Of a stretch of DNA of 64,000 nucleotides, positions 13,005-24,893 are shown in pieces (position 1 is the stretch's first letter; each line of letters starts with the position of its first letter). Under the pieces are notes generated by a model that saw only the letters and a list, made by a program, of their open reading frames with translations, had not been told where the DNA came from and made no database searches. The stretch is from Chamaea fasciata. Lineage: Eukaryota > Chordata > Aves > Passeriformes > Sylviidae. The position numbers and the translations under genes were made by a program. The stretch spans positions 81,152,317 to 81,216,316 of the forward strand of contig JARCOQ010000002.1 of assembly GCA_029207755.1 (NCBI GenBank). The letters run 5' to 3'.

Positions 13005-14680
13005 AATTGCAAGTGACTTCTTTCCTGCTCTCCTTCCTTGATGCTCCTGGTTACAACAACATGCACTCTGGGCTAGTTCAGAGGACTTCCCTTAAATGCT
13101 CATATAACATGATGAGAAGTTTTTACTTTTCCAAGTACAAGAAAGAAGAGATCATTTTAAAAGTAAAATGTCTTCTGAGGAAGAATGCTGAAAGTCATTT
13201 GTTCCCTGAGTCATGAAATAATAGTAGGCTACCTGGCTCCTAGACAGAAGAAAGATTCAGACAAAGTAAAGCTCTGCAAAGAGTAAAAATGCACTGACTA
13301 AAGTTTTAGACTAAAACCCAACTGAAAAAACAGGCATGCCAGGAAAATAGTTTCTGCCAGCTATCTAGGAATGACAACAGCATGAAAATCTTACTATAGG
13401 TAGGGATGAATAGGTAACAAAGTGAGAACAAGAGAGAAATATTATGCTTCTGAAGGGCTAAGTGAACTAATTGTTACATTCTTTATTGTCTTCCTTTTGT
13501 CTTTTAAAGATCATTACCGGAATAATACTATCAGCTTTGGATGTAAACGTCTATTATTCTCTACAGTTAGATTTAGACACTAATGAGACATGGTGAATGC
13601 AAAGGAGAAGATAAAAGGAACTGATGAAGTACAAAGATACAGAGAATCACAACTAGACAGACAAAGGTTATCAACTTAATAATACAAGTTAATTTCAAAA
13701 ATTTGAATCCCTATCTTGTTGACATTTCTGAACATCTTTATGTAGTTATCTAATAAAACTAATTTCATGGGAATGGGGGCATAGTATAACAGTTAAGGTG
13801 TAATAACCATCCTTATTTGATTAGTACTGTTCATGCTTTGGAAACTCTTTGTAGCTTCTGAATATAATTGACAAAAACTTACATGATATTACTATATTCA
13901 AAATTGAAAGCAATCATCCTCACGCTTTTATATAAAACATATAATTAATTATTCAGGCACTCATTTTCTTTCAGAAATTCTACAGTTCTCTAGGGAAGTA
14001 GAAGACTTTTTTCCTAGAAAAAGCCAACAGGTTAAGAAAATTGTATTATGGTATTTAGATAAATATCTCAAGAGAATATGCTTTTCTGTCACACTGGAAA
14101 TTCTGACAATTTCCTATCAGGTTCCCTGAAACACATGCATCAAGTAAGCTGAGATCTCGTTCTTAGCATGGAGTTGGGTTTGAAGAAAGCAAATATGAAC
14201 AAATAGAGCAAAAGAAACCTCATTGTCCCAAACCTAATTATGTAGCTGCCTAACATTGCTTGGGTAATTAATTAATATTAGTATATACCCATTTTGCCTC
14301 TCTTCTTTCATTCTGTAGAAGCAGAATGTGCATTTGAATATGCTGTTAACTACATGAATCATTTATTCAAATCTTTAATGCAGATACTTAACTTACCAGC
14401 ATTACTACCACAAAACCTTTTTTTGAAAAGAAAACCTCTGAATTTCAGAGAAGTTCCATTTTGTATACTTTTCTGATAGATTAATTTAGGGAAGCATTAG
14501 GCAATCAGAATACATTTGAACCACTTCTTTGCCATAAACTAGGGATCCAAATTAAATTTATAGAAAACCAGCTGGCATGACCAAGCCTGATGCAGCAGAT
14601 ACTGGTAGCATCACCCCACCCCAACTGTCCTTGAGGGTGAGCAGAGATTTTTTTTCACTACTTTTAATAAAATCCATTAG
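13005..14680. other. AT-rich intergenic DNA, nothing recognised
   Basis: Unique AT-rich sequence between the CR1 copy and the SINE. No reading frame above about 70 codons, no clear splice-flanked block and no repeat were noticed. Confidence 0.5.
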
Positions 14681-14790
14681 GATCACAGAATATTCTGAAG
14701 AAAGGGCACACAAGGATCATCAAATACAGCTCTCAAGTGGCCCATACAGGGATGGAATCCATGACCTTGGTATGCTCTAACCAACTGTGT
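14681..14790 (-). mobile_element. TguSINE1-like SINE: tRNA-Ile head, CR1 tail
   Basis: On the minus strand the head starts with 'cagttggttagagcata', the D-arm/A-box region of tRNA-Ile. 'ccaaggtcatggattccat' follows and matches the T-arm/B-box region of tRNA-Ile. The anticodon stem-loop between them is largely deleted. The second half ends in a CR1-type tail: 'gatgatccttgtg' and, at the plus-strand start, 'gatcacagaatattc'. A tRNA-Ile-derived head joined to a CR1 tail is the design of TguSINE1, known from songbird genomes and thought to be mobilised by CR1 machinery. This is one of the better taxonomic clues in the window. Confidence 0.8.
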
Positions 14791-16976
14791 TTATCTCAGG
14801 GTCAAAAAAAAATCCAGGAATAAAGCTAGCTACTCTGGACTGATCACATTTCCAGCTGGTTTCCTAAGAGTAAATAGAGAAGAGTTTTCTATGCTTATAC
14901 TATGGCCCAATATCTGAGGGTGTGATGGATTGAGGGTTTGGCTTGGTTTTTTTTTTTTCACTGAAGTTTTCAGACAGTTTGGATGCTTTCTTACAAAAGC
15001 AATTTTTTACCTCACTTAGGTTTTGAAGATTTCATGGACTGTAGTATACTATATATTTTTTTTTCTTTTTCCCATTCAAATTTACAGTGTAATATTTAAT
15101 CATAATGTTCCAGCTGGGAAGGGGCTGAGTGAACAGCTAGTTGTAAAAAGAATCATAAGTAACCTGAGAGTTATACATCCTACTCATTTACTTTTGCTCT
15201 TAGCTACCAGGTTCGGTTCATGAGGACCAGGTTATTTGTGGAACTGGGTGATAAACATTTATCCTGTCATCTAACTCAGAGCTTTCCTGCTCCTCATCTT
15301 TCCAAAAGGGCTCCTTAATGTCATTACACGTGGAGATTTCGGTCTTCTGCATTTCAGTGGTGAAGCTCCTGGTGCAAAATACTAGAGCCATCCTCATCCT
15401 GGAAGATGACTCTTAGCTGAGCTCTAGTTCTGCTGCTCTGCTCTTTGCTAACCTGGATGATACATGCAATAGTGGATTTTCCCTTGCATATAACAACTGA
15501 ATGTCTTGTTATTGGGGGTTTTTTTGGAGGGTAAGGGGAGGTTTCATTCAGAAGATGCAATTGATTCAATAACTAAACACATTTTCGACCTTCATAAGAG
15601 TGGAACCAGACAGAGGATTTAGCAACACCCTAGGTTTTTTCATCCTCCACCAAACCCACATACCATGCAATGCACAAGGTGGACAGCATGTGCAACAACT
15701 GAAGCAGTTCAGAAAGGAGCAGCCACTGTCACTTGCTGAAAGAGAAGCTTGATATTTTTTAGTATTCAGTGGTGGTTTAGTGCTTTTCAAATATTGCTGT
15801 GTATGTTACACCCACACCTGTCTCATTCTGTTATATTTCAGTTTTTCTGACTTTTTACATGAAAATCAGACAGGAAATAGTGCTGCTTCTGTCAACTTTT
15901 TGGTGGTAAGCTCTTCTTTAGCATCCCACAATGGGCTTTACTTCATGTCATTTAACAGCGTGAGCCTAAGAGACAAGATATAAGTTTTTCCAAGAAGTAG
16001 AGCTCCCTTAATGCAGCTTGCCCAGCCATTCCCAAAGGTAGGATCAATATTCCTATATTGAAAAGAATGGTTTTGGTGCTTACATAAGAAAAAAAATTGT
16101 CTCTGGCTTTTGTGCACAGTGTAAGCAGATCTACTGCAGCAAGATATTGCACTGGCTTCCCTTGACAACTTTGCCAATATCTTTGAAATCATGTAACAAG
16201 CTCCATTCTGGACCCCTTCAGCATGACTGAAGAGATTTTTATGCATTGTATTTAATATATGTTTCAATGTAAAGTACATTATAAATCTTAATGACAAGAA
16301 CTTCCAAGGCTTCTCTCTCCTCCCTCCAGGCGGGAGGTGGCTGTATTGGCTGTAAATCCATAGGCTCATTGGACTGCTTTTCTCTGTCCCCATGTTACTC
16401 TTGAGTGGAATAGTTTCAACTAAATGTGTAGAAAGTACCTCTGACCTTTTCCCTTCTAGCCTGGAAGTGTGTAAAGCTACAGGAAAAAGGGATTTTAATG
16501 GCAACATATGTGCAGCCTGCTGGATCAGTGGTTTGTCTGTTAGGCTACAATCAAAAAAGTGGCAACCATAGTCTTTCCAGGACTAATGCTGTAAAAAGAA
16601 AGGACTGATTTCTGCTCTGTTATCAGCATATGATCTAAAGGGTGAAGTCAAAGAGAAAATAGTCATAGCCCTTCAACATTGACTAGGCATTAAACTCTGA
16701 ATGACATCAGTAAGTGAGCATTTTCCATTGCCAAACTCCCTCTGTTTCCTACAGATGCCCTGAGCAGGACTCCAAATAGCCCTGCAGGATCTGCCCTTCT
16801 GTAAATCACAGAGTATAAGCCACAGCACAGCAGCACCTGTTATTCTCTTTGAGCATAGCTTTTTTTTTGTTTGTTTTATTCTCTACTGTCCCAATAAATT
16901 CTCCAGCACAGTTGTGGCCCATGTAGTCCCTGCATAATTTGTTTGTGTTTATATTTTTCCTGGTATTACAGAGCAG
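14791..16976. other. Intergenic DNA, no recognised gene
   Basis: Contains the second-longest open stretch outside the LIG4 and CpG-island region: 189 codons on the minus strand (16507 to 15938). Its predicted product has no domain I recognise and shows no signal peptide, repeat or catalytic motif. I found no clear promoter or splice context for it, so I do not call it a gene. The rest is AT-rich unique sequence. Confidence 0.45.
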
Positions 16977-17832
16977 TAGATTGGATTTGTGTGGCCAGGT
17001 TTTGATAGTGAGGGGCTAAAAGGGTGGCTTCTGTGAGAAGCTACTGGAAGGTCCCCCCATGCCTGACAGAGCAAATACCAGCTGGCTCCAAGACAAACAT
17101 GCCACTTGCCAAGGCTGAGCCCATCAGGGTTGGTAGTTGCACCTCTGGAATAATGTACTTGAGAAGGGCCAAAAACAAGCAGCAGCTGCAGCCAGAGACA
17201 GAAGTGAGAATATGTGAGAGACAAAACTCTGGAGACATCAGGGTAAGTGAAGGCAGGGAAGGAGGTGCTCCAGGTGCTGTAGCAGACATTCTCCTGGAGC
17301 CTGTGGTGAAGATCATAGTGAGGCAGCTGTACCCCTGTAGCCTCTGGAAGCCCACTGTGGAACAGAGGTTTATCTGCAGCCCATGGAGGATGCTACACTG
17401 GAGCTGGTGGAAACCCAAAGGAGGCTGTGATGCCATGGGAAGTCCACACTAAAGCAGACTCCTTGCAGGATATGTGGCCCATGGAGAGAGACCGCGTTGG
17501 AACAAGTATGCTTGCAGGACTTGTGACCCCATGGCAGATTCACACTGGAGCAGCCTGTTCTGAAGGACTGCATCCCATGGAGGGACCCACAGTAGAGCAG
17601 ATGATGAAGAACTGTAGCACATGGGAAGGATTAATTTTGGAAAAGTTTGTGGAGGACTGTCTCCCATGGGAGAGATCCCACATTGGAGCAGTGAAAGAAT
17701 CCTTCCATCTCTCCCTGTCCTTATCTCAACCAATGAGCCTTTCATTATATTTTCTTCTCCAGTCCAGCTGAGGAGGTGACTGATAGTTGCTTTGGTGAGC
17801 ATTTGACACCCAGCCAGGATCATACCACCACA
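16977..17832 (+). mobile_element. Solo LTR of an avian ERVL-like retrovirus, sense
   Basis: The block matches the long LTR family also present at 31096-32175 in the other orientation. Shared segments, in order, are 'gtggcttctgtgagaagct', 'ggaggtgctccag', a run of CCATGG-containing units and a distal end with 'cagccagg' before 'ccaccaca'. Seven CCATGG-type units (17381, 17433, 17479, 17529, 17575, a variant at 17619, 17664) are spaced 44-52 bases apart, forming a degenerate internal minisatellite. The flanks are AGCAG (16972-16976) and AGTAG (17833-17837), a 5-bp target duplication with one mismatch. No gag, pol or env sequence adjoins it, so it is a solo LTR. The family name is from memory and could be refined to ERV3/ERVL. 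Confidence 0.8.
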
Positions 17833-17837
17833 AGTAG

Positions 17838-19839
17838 TTACTGAGACTGATAAAAGTAATGTCTTCTCGTTCTAGTCTTACCTAAACAAATATAAATGGG
17901 ATGTTTCCAGCTTTAATTTAGATATAGACACTTCCACTAGCACAACAGAAGCATGCCACTGAAAGATTTAGACTTACAATGAATCTACATTAGTTGTTAT
18001 GGTTTGTACACATTGCACTCTCTTTCCCTTAGATAATAATAACAGCACTAAGTACCTATAATCTTCTTTGGCTTCAAAATCTAGAAACACTAAAGGGTCA
18101 AAGGAAGACAAATGAAGAATAAACAACTGACTGCCAGAAGGCTTCCGTTTTCTTTAGTGAATTACTACTTGTCACTACAAGAAAGTGTTTGACAGGTCAA
18201 AAATATACTAAAAAAAAAAAAAAGGCCAAGTTACCCACCTAAATATATATATATATATATATATATGCTTTTTCTATGAGGCAGAGCACAAATATCCCAC
18301 TATCTTTGAGGCCACTTATGCATTGCTACTTTTAGCAAGACCAATAGATAAAGCACCTTATCTGCAGCACCAAGGAACATTCTTGGATGATCTGTGCAGA
18401 TGCCTTGACATCTGGCATAAATTTGTATTTATTTGTAATTTTAAGTCAAAGAATTGAGTATCTTAAAATCAGAAATGTTGATTGGAAGTGAGTTCTGGCA
18501 GTTTGGTAATACAGCTTCTCACATGAAGCAGAATTTCCATAAGGTCTACACCAGGTCAGCCATGGTGACTAAGAGTTTCCATTACAAGTACTGAAAAAGG
18601 AGATTTATGACCAATCAGTTTTACATTTGTAAGATACATCTGCTTTTATAAAAGCAAAGTTAATTGAATAAAATTAAAATATATTTTCCAGAATTTTCAC
18701 CAGTGTGGTCAAACTTCATAAAAAAAGAAAATTCAACCAAAATTGAAAATATTTTTTCACATTTTTTATTGAAAAACTACTTTTCATCCACTTTGTTCTT
18801 AAGATTTATCAGTTGTCTTTAACTGCAAATTCAATTTTTTATTCCAAGCATCATTTAATCCCCAAATATGTGTTTCCCTAAAGAGACTAATTTAAAAAAA
18901 AAGCGACAGAAATCAGTGTTATAACTGAGATAATATTCTCCTCAAATCCTAGCTGACTTTTTCATAATGTCGCATCATTTTGCCAATATTCCCTTAGTAA
19001 AACATTTATTACAAAAGAAAAGAACAAGAAACTCTTTTCTTTGGATAAAATGGAGCAGAAATTATGCAATCTGCAAAAAAAGCTGATGCTTTGGTTTTCA
19101 GTCCAAGGTTAACAACAGCAATATGAGACTATTGCCACCAAAAGGTGATAAAGGACTCTCCACTGATCAAGGAGTACATGAAATTTCATTGGACATGTAT
19201 CATTACATAAAGATATTTCTTTCCCAATTTTTTAGCCTGCATTGCTTACCTTGATTTGACTTCTCATAATTTAAATAACATTTCATATCTTCAAAGCACT
19301 GTACATGCATTAACTAATTTCACTCATTAAAATTTGACACTGCTGTCTAATGATAAATTCCCAAATGCAGTGGATTTGAAAACTTTCTGTTAAGCATGCC
19401 TTGGTAAGCCTCTTCAAGTATATAGCTGTAAACTGTCTTTTGATGTTGTTAGATCCATAACCTTTTGCTGGTTATATGCTTCCAGCTAATAAGGAGTTAC
19501 AATGATTGCTGAGCTTCCACTCCAGGAAAGGAGGCAGGATTTTCCTTTTCTTGGGGGAATTTCAATAACCCAACCAGTCATTGCTTCATTTCAGTGTTTC
19601 AAAGTCTCCATTGACAGCTTTGTCACAAAGATGTACAAGCTGCCTGATAGACGAGTTTGGGACCATATTTCTAGTGCTGCATGATAAATTTTTTGTTCTA
19701 ACCTGAATGCACAAGTGGAGACACTTGGCATGTATTTACTTATTAGGTCAAGATATTGTCCTTTGCAGGAGCAGTGCCCTGCATGGCCTGCAGATGTTAT
19801 TACAGATTGGCACGACATAAGCTTTGTATTTGTACTAGA
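17838..19839. other. AT-rich intergenic DNA
   Basis: Unique AT-rich sequence with a TA microsatellite (18243-18266) and short A runs near 18210 and 18895. No coding, RNA or splice-like structure was seen. Confidence 0.5.
18243..18266. repeat. (TA)n microsatellite
   Basis: Twelve TA dinucleotides in a row. Confidence 0.9.
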
Positions 19840-20275
19840 GATGCTCCAGAGAGCTGGAGCACCTCTCCTCTCAAGACCAGCTATGAGAGTTGGAGTTGTT
19901 CATTCTGGAGAGAAAAAGGCTCTAAGGAGACCTTATAGCAACCTTCCAATATCTAAAAGGTCTACAAGAGAGCTGGGGAGGTACGTTTTATAAGGCTAGG
20001 TAGTGATAAATCAAGGGAGAATGAGTTTAAAATGAAAAAGAGTAGATCTAAATTAGATGTAAGGAAGTAATTCTTTACTGTGAGGGTGGCAAGGCACTGG
20101 AACAGCTTGCCCAGAGAAGCTAAGGAAGTCCCATCCCTGGAAGAGCTCAAGGCCGGGTTGGATGGGGCTTTTAGCATGGATGGTCTAGTGGAAGGTGATC
20201 CTGCCCAAGGAAGGGGAGATTGAACTATATGGTCCTTCAGGTCCCTTCCAACCCAAATCATTCTGTCATTCTATA
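19840..20275 (+). mobile_element. CR1 LINE fragment, sense, 3' end
   Basis: The order of segments matches the 3' end of a common avian CR1: 'gagctggagcacctctcct', 'ctggagagaaaaaggctct', 'aattctttactgtgagggtg', 'aggcactggaacagcttgcc', and the terminal 'gtcccttccaacccaaatc' plus 'attctgtcattctat'. About 435 bases remain. Divergence looks moderate, lower than in the copy at 6396-7330, which suggests a younger insertion. No open frame of note survives. Confidence 0.93.
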
Positions 20276-23200
20276 TCATTGCTGGGATCACTTCTACATT
20301 TTTCCACTTTTCAGAGGCAGGTCTAAATGCTTCAGTCCAAAGGCAGATAAAACTGATGAGTGACTACAAGGAAGGGGTATTAGGACTCTGTGTCCTGAAT
20401 GGCTCAAGGCCACAGGTCAGTCTGTATGTTGCCTAAATTAATCCTGGAGCACAAGATATTCCAAATATTGCAAAAAATGGAGATGACAACCTGTCTGCCA
20501 AAGGAAATCAGTGGAGAGAGTAGGTCATGAGTCCTAATTCTTTTGAGTTTCCCTAGGTTTAAAAAAAATATTTAGATAAAACCATCTGTTGAAGAGATAC
20601 ATGGGTGGAAAAAGGGTGCACTGGAATGACCATAGAGAAAGTCCTGAAGGGTTCTGACAAGTGTTTCAAATCTTGAAATTTCCTGTCTGAAGAACATTAG
20701 GCAGTTGGTTAGATGTACAGGTCTCTTCAGTAATATCAAGGTTGGTTTGTTTTTCTTTCTGACATACCAGGCTGCAAACACTGAAAAGTGCAAATCCCTC
20801 TTCTGAGCAGTAACATCCATTAAGCATTAATAATACGATCTGCACTGCAGAAACCTGACAGTGTGATGGGCTAAGTAATCATTAGTCGTAAACAATAATG
20901 TGCATAATAACAGTGAATCATCAGACAGAAAACAGAGTACTATTTAGTTCTAAAGATGAATTAGGACGATTTGCTTTGTGCATTAAATGAATTTCCCTGC
21001 AGTACTTCAGACTGCTTTGTTTTCATACCTTCAGCTGCATCTGCTCCTCCTGAGAGTTGCTGTAGTCACTTTACCGAACTCCTGTTTTATAAACAGAGAA
21101 GTCATCTCTCTTACCCTGCCCTTACCAGCTTGTCTCAGCATATGCTGCTAGCTTTCACAGTTGACAGACACTCTGACAACTGGCAGTCTGTCTGTCAAGA
21201 AGATCCTAAAAGATGAAAGTGTTGAGTAGAAAGTTCAGTTCAGGATCATCTCCATGGCTTTAGGAGAATGTTTGCAGCAGAGATATTATAGCAGAATGCT
21301 GATAAAATCATCAACTTTGCTTTCCTGTGAACATGAAATCTAATTTAAAGGAGTAGTGTTCACTTTATAAAATGCTTAATTACAAAAAAAATTTGCATAT
21401 TTAAAAAATCAATCTCTATCTCCCTTTCTCTGGGCCATGTGCAGTCCTCACAAAAGACAAATAACCACCTCTCACTGTGCTGTGAGAAGTGGGCGCTCTG
21501 CCTCAAGGTGACCCTCCTAGATTTAACTCCCTCTCTCTCCTCTCTCAGTGTTGGACACTTTGCCAGGTTGCTGTCACCTTCTTCTTGATTCTTCTCACCT
21601 TTCAGAACATTGTCTGCTTTCCTCCTGCCTGGCTTATGTCAGGTGAGGAGCTGATCCAACGCCGTCACACCAGGCAACTGGCGCTGGGCCGAGCAATATT
21701 GTCCCTCTGCTGCTGGCAGCAAGAGCAGGAGGAGAGGAGGCGGTGACCTGCCTTGCAGCACTGACAGCAGGGAAGGGTTGCCAGTGGCAGGGCCGGGATG
21801 GTGCCAGGACCCTTGCTGGGACAGCACTGGGTCTGCATTGTGAGACCTCTGCAGGAACAGAGCAACTTCGCTGATATCCCTGACAAGCACTTACATTTTA
21901 TTCTCCCAAGTGTAGTCCTTGAGTGTAGGAACGGATGAAGCAGCTTTGTGCTGCTGTCACTGCTTCTAATTACCAGCTGTAATAAGGCTTCATCCTGATT
22001 TCTTCTCCTTGACTTCTAAAATGATCTTGTGACCTCCTGGGTGAGTAGGCTTTCCTTTCTGAGAAGCCAGCAGCAAGAGCAAATCTACAGCACCTGTTTG
22101 AATATGAACCAGACTGGCTTATAGTAAAATACAAGTGCAGAATGTTATACAAAATGTTAATCCCAGAGAAATTAAGATTTAATACAAATAGATGATGGGA
22201 ATGCTACACAATCCTCTCCCTCATCTGTGGTTTATTTAAATTAATCATTTCAGGCAAATTTTGATCAAGAAGAAACATCTTTATATACCACTACTACCCT
22301 CTTTTTGCTGAACACAGACTGCTTAAATAGATCATTTGTTTTTGATAGTCATCTGAAGGACTTTTGATACTGTCACCTTGTAAATCTGCAAACTGACTAT
22401 GCAATACAACTTCTCCCAAGCTGTAGTGCACAGATCTTTAGATGACACCCTAATTCACCCCTTTAGACTGTGCAGTTAGATTTTCAGAATTTTTCAAAGT
22501 GAGTTTTCTTCTTTTTTTCTCAGTGAGTTGGCTCACAGAGTCACACCATTTACTTCAGTTTTTTTATATGATAAACCTGAAGGATAATTTAAATTAGCGC
22601 AAACCCTCTAAGATACGCCAATCAATTCCAAATGCCATCTGTCACAGTACATTCAAAGTGGAGGAGAGAAGAAAGCACCCACTGGTTCAGTTCCTCCACA
22701 CTAACCGGCAGGTGCCTGACTGTCTGTCAGCAGCCCTGTGTTTTCCTGCTTTCTCAAGCTTAATAGGACAACCAGTTGTCCTGATTAATCCTGGGATCCA
22801 AAGCAGACTTTGTAAAAATTACATCCAAATCTAAGATTACACTTTCTCTTTTCAGAGCAGTCAGAGCAGCAAAAATGTCTTAATTTTCCTTACCAAATTT
22901 AGAGGGTAATTATCTTCTTATCTTTCCGTTCTTTACAATTAAACGTATAAATATATCTGCCTTGCAGTTTATATGTACACAGCTCCTTTTTCAACCTCAG
23001 AGAATCTAAACTTCCCATTTTGCTGACAGGGTGAGGTCTGCTGCCCCATACTATCATTTACCTTTCTGCTTTTATGTTTCCAAAACAAAAGTGCTCAAGA
23101 ACAATGGTTTGTGGTTTTCTGTCTCCATGTTTATTTCAGGTCTGCTGGGGCAACTAAGAAGGGTGACTGGCTTTTTTGGTGGGGGAAAGTGGTGCACATA

Positions 23201-24438
23201 TATATTAATAATTGTTTAAATACTGACATGCTTTGCTTCACCTCCATTCCCTCATCTGTACAGGCACTAGCTGTAACCTGGACACTTGTGCTGTCACCAG
23301 TATCAAACACACCAAGAGCAGATTACTTCTCATCGCTCCCTGTCTGTAAACCAGACTGAATTTAGTGCCCTACTCCACAGAAATTTTGTTCTTGTTTTTT
23401 CCCTTCTGCTGTTATCCACTGCCACAGCAATGCTAATACTGCAGCTGGTTCTTCAGCAAGAGGAGCTTTTCTTAGATTTTGCCAAATCCTTTCCCCAGGA
23501 TGTCTCTGGTCTCTAAGTGAACCCCACCAGCAAGGCATTTTTCTGCTTTTCCTGACTGTTATTAAAGGACAAACAACATATGAAACTCTTGTCATTTTTA
23601 TCCTCAAATTTCCCCAGCCAGCTGTCTTTATTCAGTCACTCAAGTGATCTATGAATTTATTACCTTCATTCCCTCATGAAATTAGGAACTTCAAAATCCT
23701 TTCCATCTTTTCTGAAGCTTTGATAAGTGCTAATGGTAAAAGCAGCATTCAGGTTGCTGGGATTTTGGGAACAGCTGAGAGCACTGAAATTTCCTTTATT
23801 TTCCAGAGATGGTTGCTCAGAGTGGGTGAATTTCTCGATCTCTTTTTTCTCACAGGACTGGGAGTTTTTTCTCTAGGTGCTGGGAGGTTATGTCCTATGC
23901 CTCTGAAGGCAGGCACAGGGAATAAATCTGTCTTCTTCCAAAGTCTTATCTATTTGGTAGAAAAAGCAAAACTATTACTGCAGTGTCAACAGCTAAAGTC
24001 AGAACTTCACCGTGCAAGGAGAAGAGGAAGAACTAGGTATTGTCCTAAATGGTTGCACAAACAAATGAGACAAAGGAATGGTTGAGGAAAGGCTTATTAA
24101 ACTCCTAAGAGTCTAACCATCCCTTCTCCTGAGTCTTTATGGTTATTTTATGCCTGTTGTCAACCAGATACTGTTTTTGAATACAAATATAAAATACAGT
24201 TAAGCTGGAAATCAGGACAGCTACGGGTCATTAAACAACATATGCTCAGATGCACTGATGCCATGAAGCACCCACTTAGGGGATGATGTAGAAGATACAA
24301 ACTAATTTTATGTTTGATAAGCAGAATGTATGTTAAGAGTGGGCAGGTTGAAAACAGCATTTTTTTTTTTACAGTAGTTGTTTTTTCCTAAATAAATAAT
24401 TGTGGGAAATAGTAAAGGTAAAAAAACCCTCAGAAAGC
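20276..24438. other. Intergenic DNA with one GC-richer block
   Basis: Mostly AT-rich unique sequence. A block at about 21480-21880 is clearly more GC-rich than its surroundings and keeps several CpGs (near 21493, 21661, 21680, 21690, 21739 and 21801). I cannot assign it to an exon or a repeat. A 144-codon open stretch at 23651-24085 has no recognisable domain and no splice context. Confidence 0.45.
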
Positions 24439-24893
24439 TGTGAAAGCAGGCCTCAGAAACAGAAAAAAAGTAGAGAAGATACAATGATACATTGAGCAAG
24501 GACATGAAACAATAGTTTGAGCTTTAGGCTTGGCTAGAACAGACCTTAAGACTGCAGAAAGATATGCTTAGCAAGATAGTAGAAAATTTGAAGCTTAATA
24601 ATGAGCTATTGTGTATTGTTAATAGAAAGCATACAAGCAAGCATTGTTTGAAGTAGGTGTACATGTGCTTTTAGTGATTGACTAAAACAATTGTCTGTAA
24701 GCTTTAGCAGTATGCTATTGGCTAGAAAACTTTTTAAATGCCCTGGAACAAAGAGGTCTTTGGCTGCTGCTGACAAGATGTGAGCTGTTGCCATCTTTCA
24801 GTTGTCTCAACCTTGTAATGAGACTGATGCTGCAATAAAGCTCATGGAAACTTCTCCCTGAAGTCCTGTCCCATTTGTGCAAACCTCCAACAC
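24439..24893 (+). mobile_element. Putative solo LTR of an endogenous retrovirus
   Basis: This block of about 455 bases starts with TGTGAAAGCAGGCC and ends with CCAACACA, giving TG...CA ends. It has LTR promoter order on the plus strand. An inverted CCAAT box (ATTGG, 24717-24721) is followed 10 bases later by a TATA-like TTTTTAAATG (24731-24740). About 100 bases further on is a polyadenylation signal AATAAA (24834-24839) within 'tgctgcaataaagctc', a common context at avian LTR R/U5 borders. No clear target duplication was found at these ends, so the limits are uncertain. No viral coding sequence adjoins it. Confidence 0.6.

Noticed and set aside
15938..16507. 189-codon minus-strand open stretch
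   Set aside because: No recognised domain, no repeat or conserved motif, and no clear promoter or splice context. A single open stretch of this length in 64 kb can arise by chance. Conservation in other birds would be needed to revive it.
17024..17823. Open stretches of 114-142 codons on both strands
   Set aside because: They fall inside the sense LTR and its tandem CCATGG units; they show no similarity to gag, pol or env.
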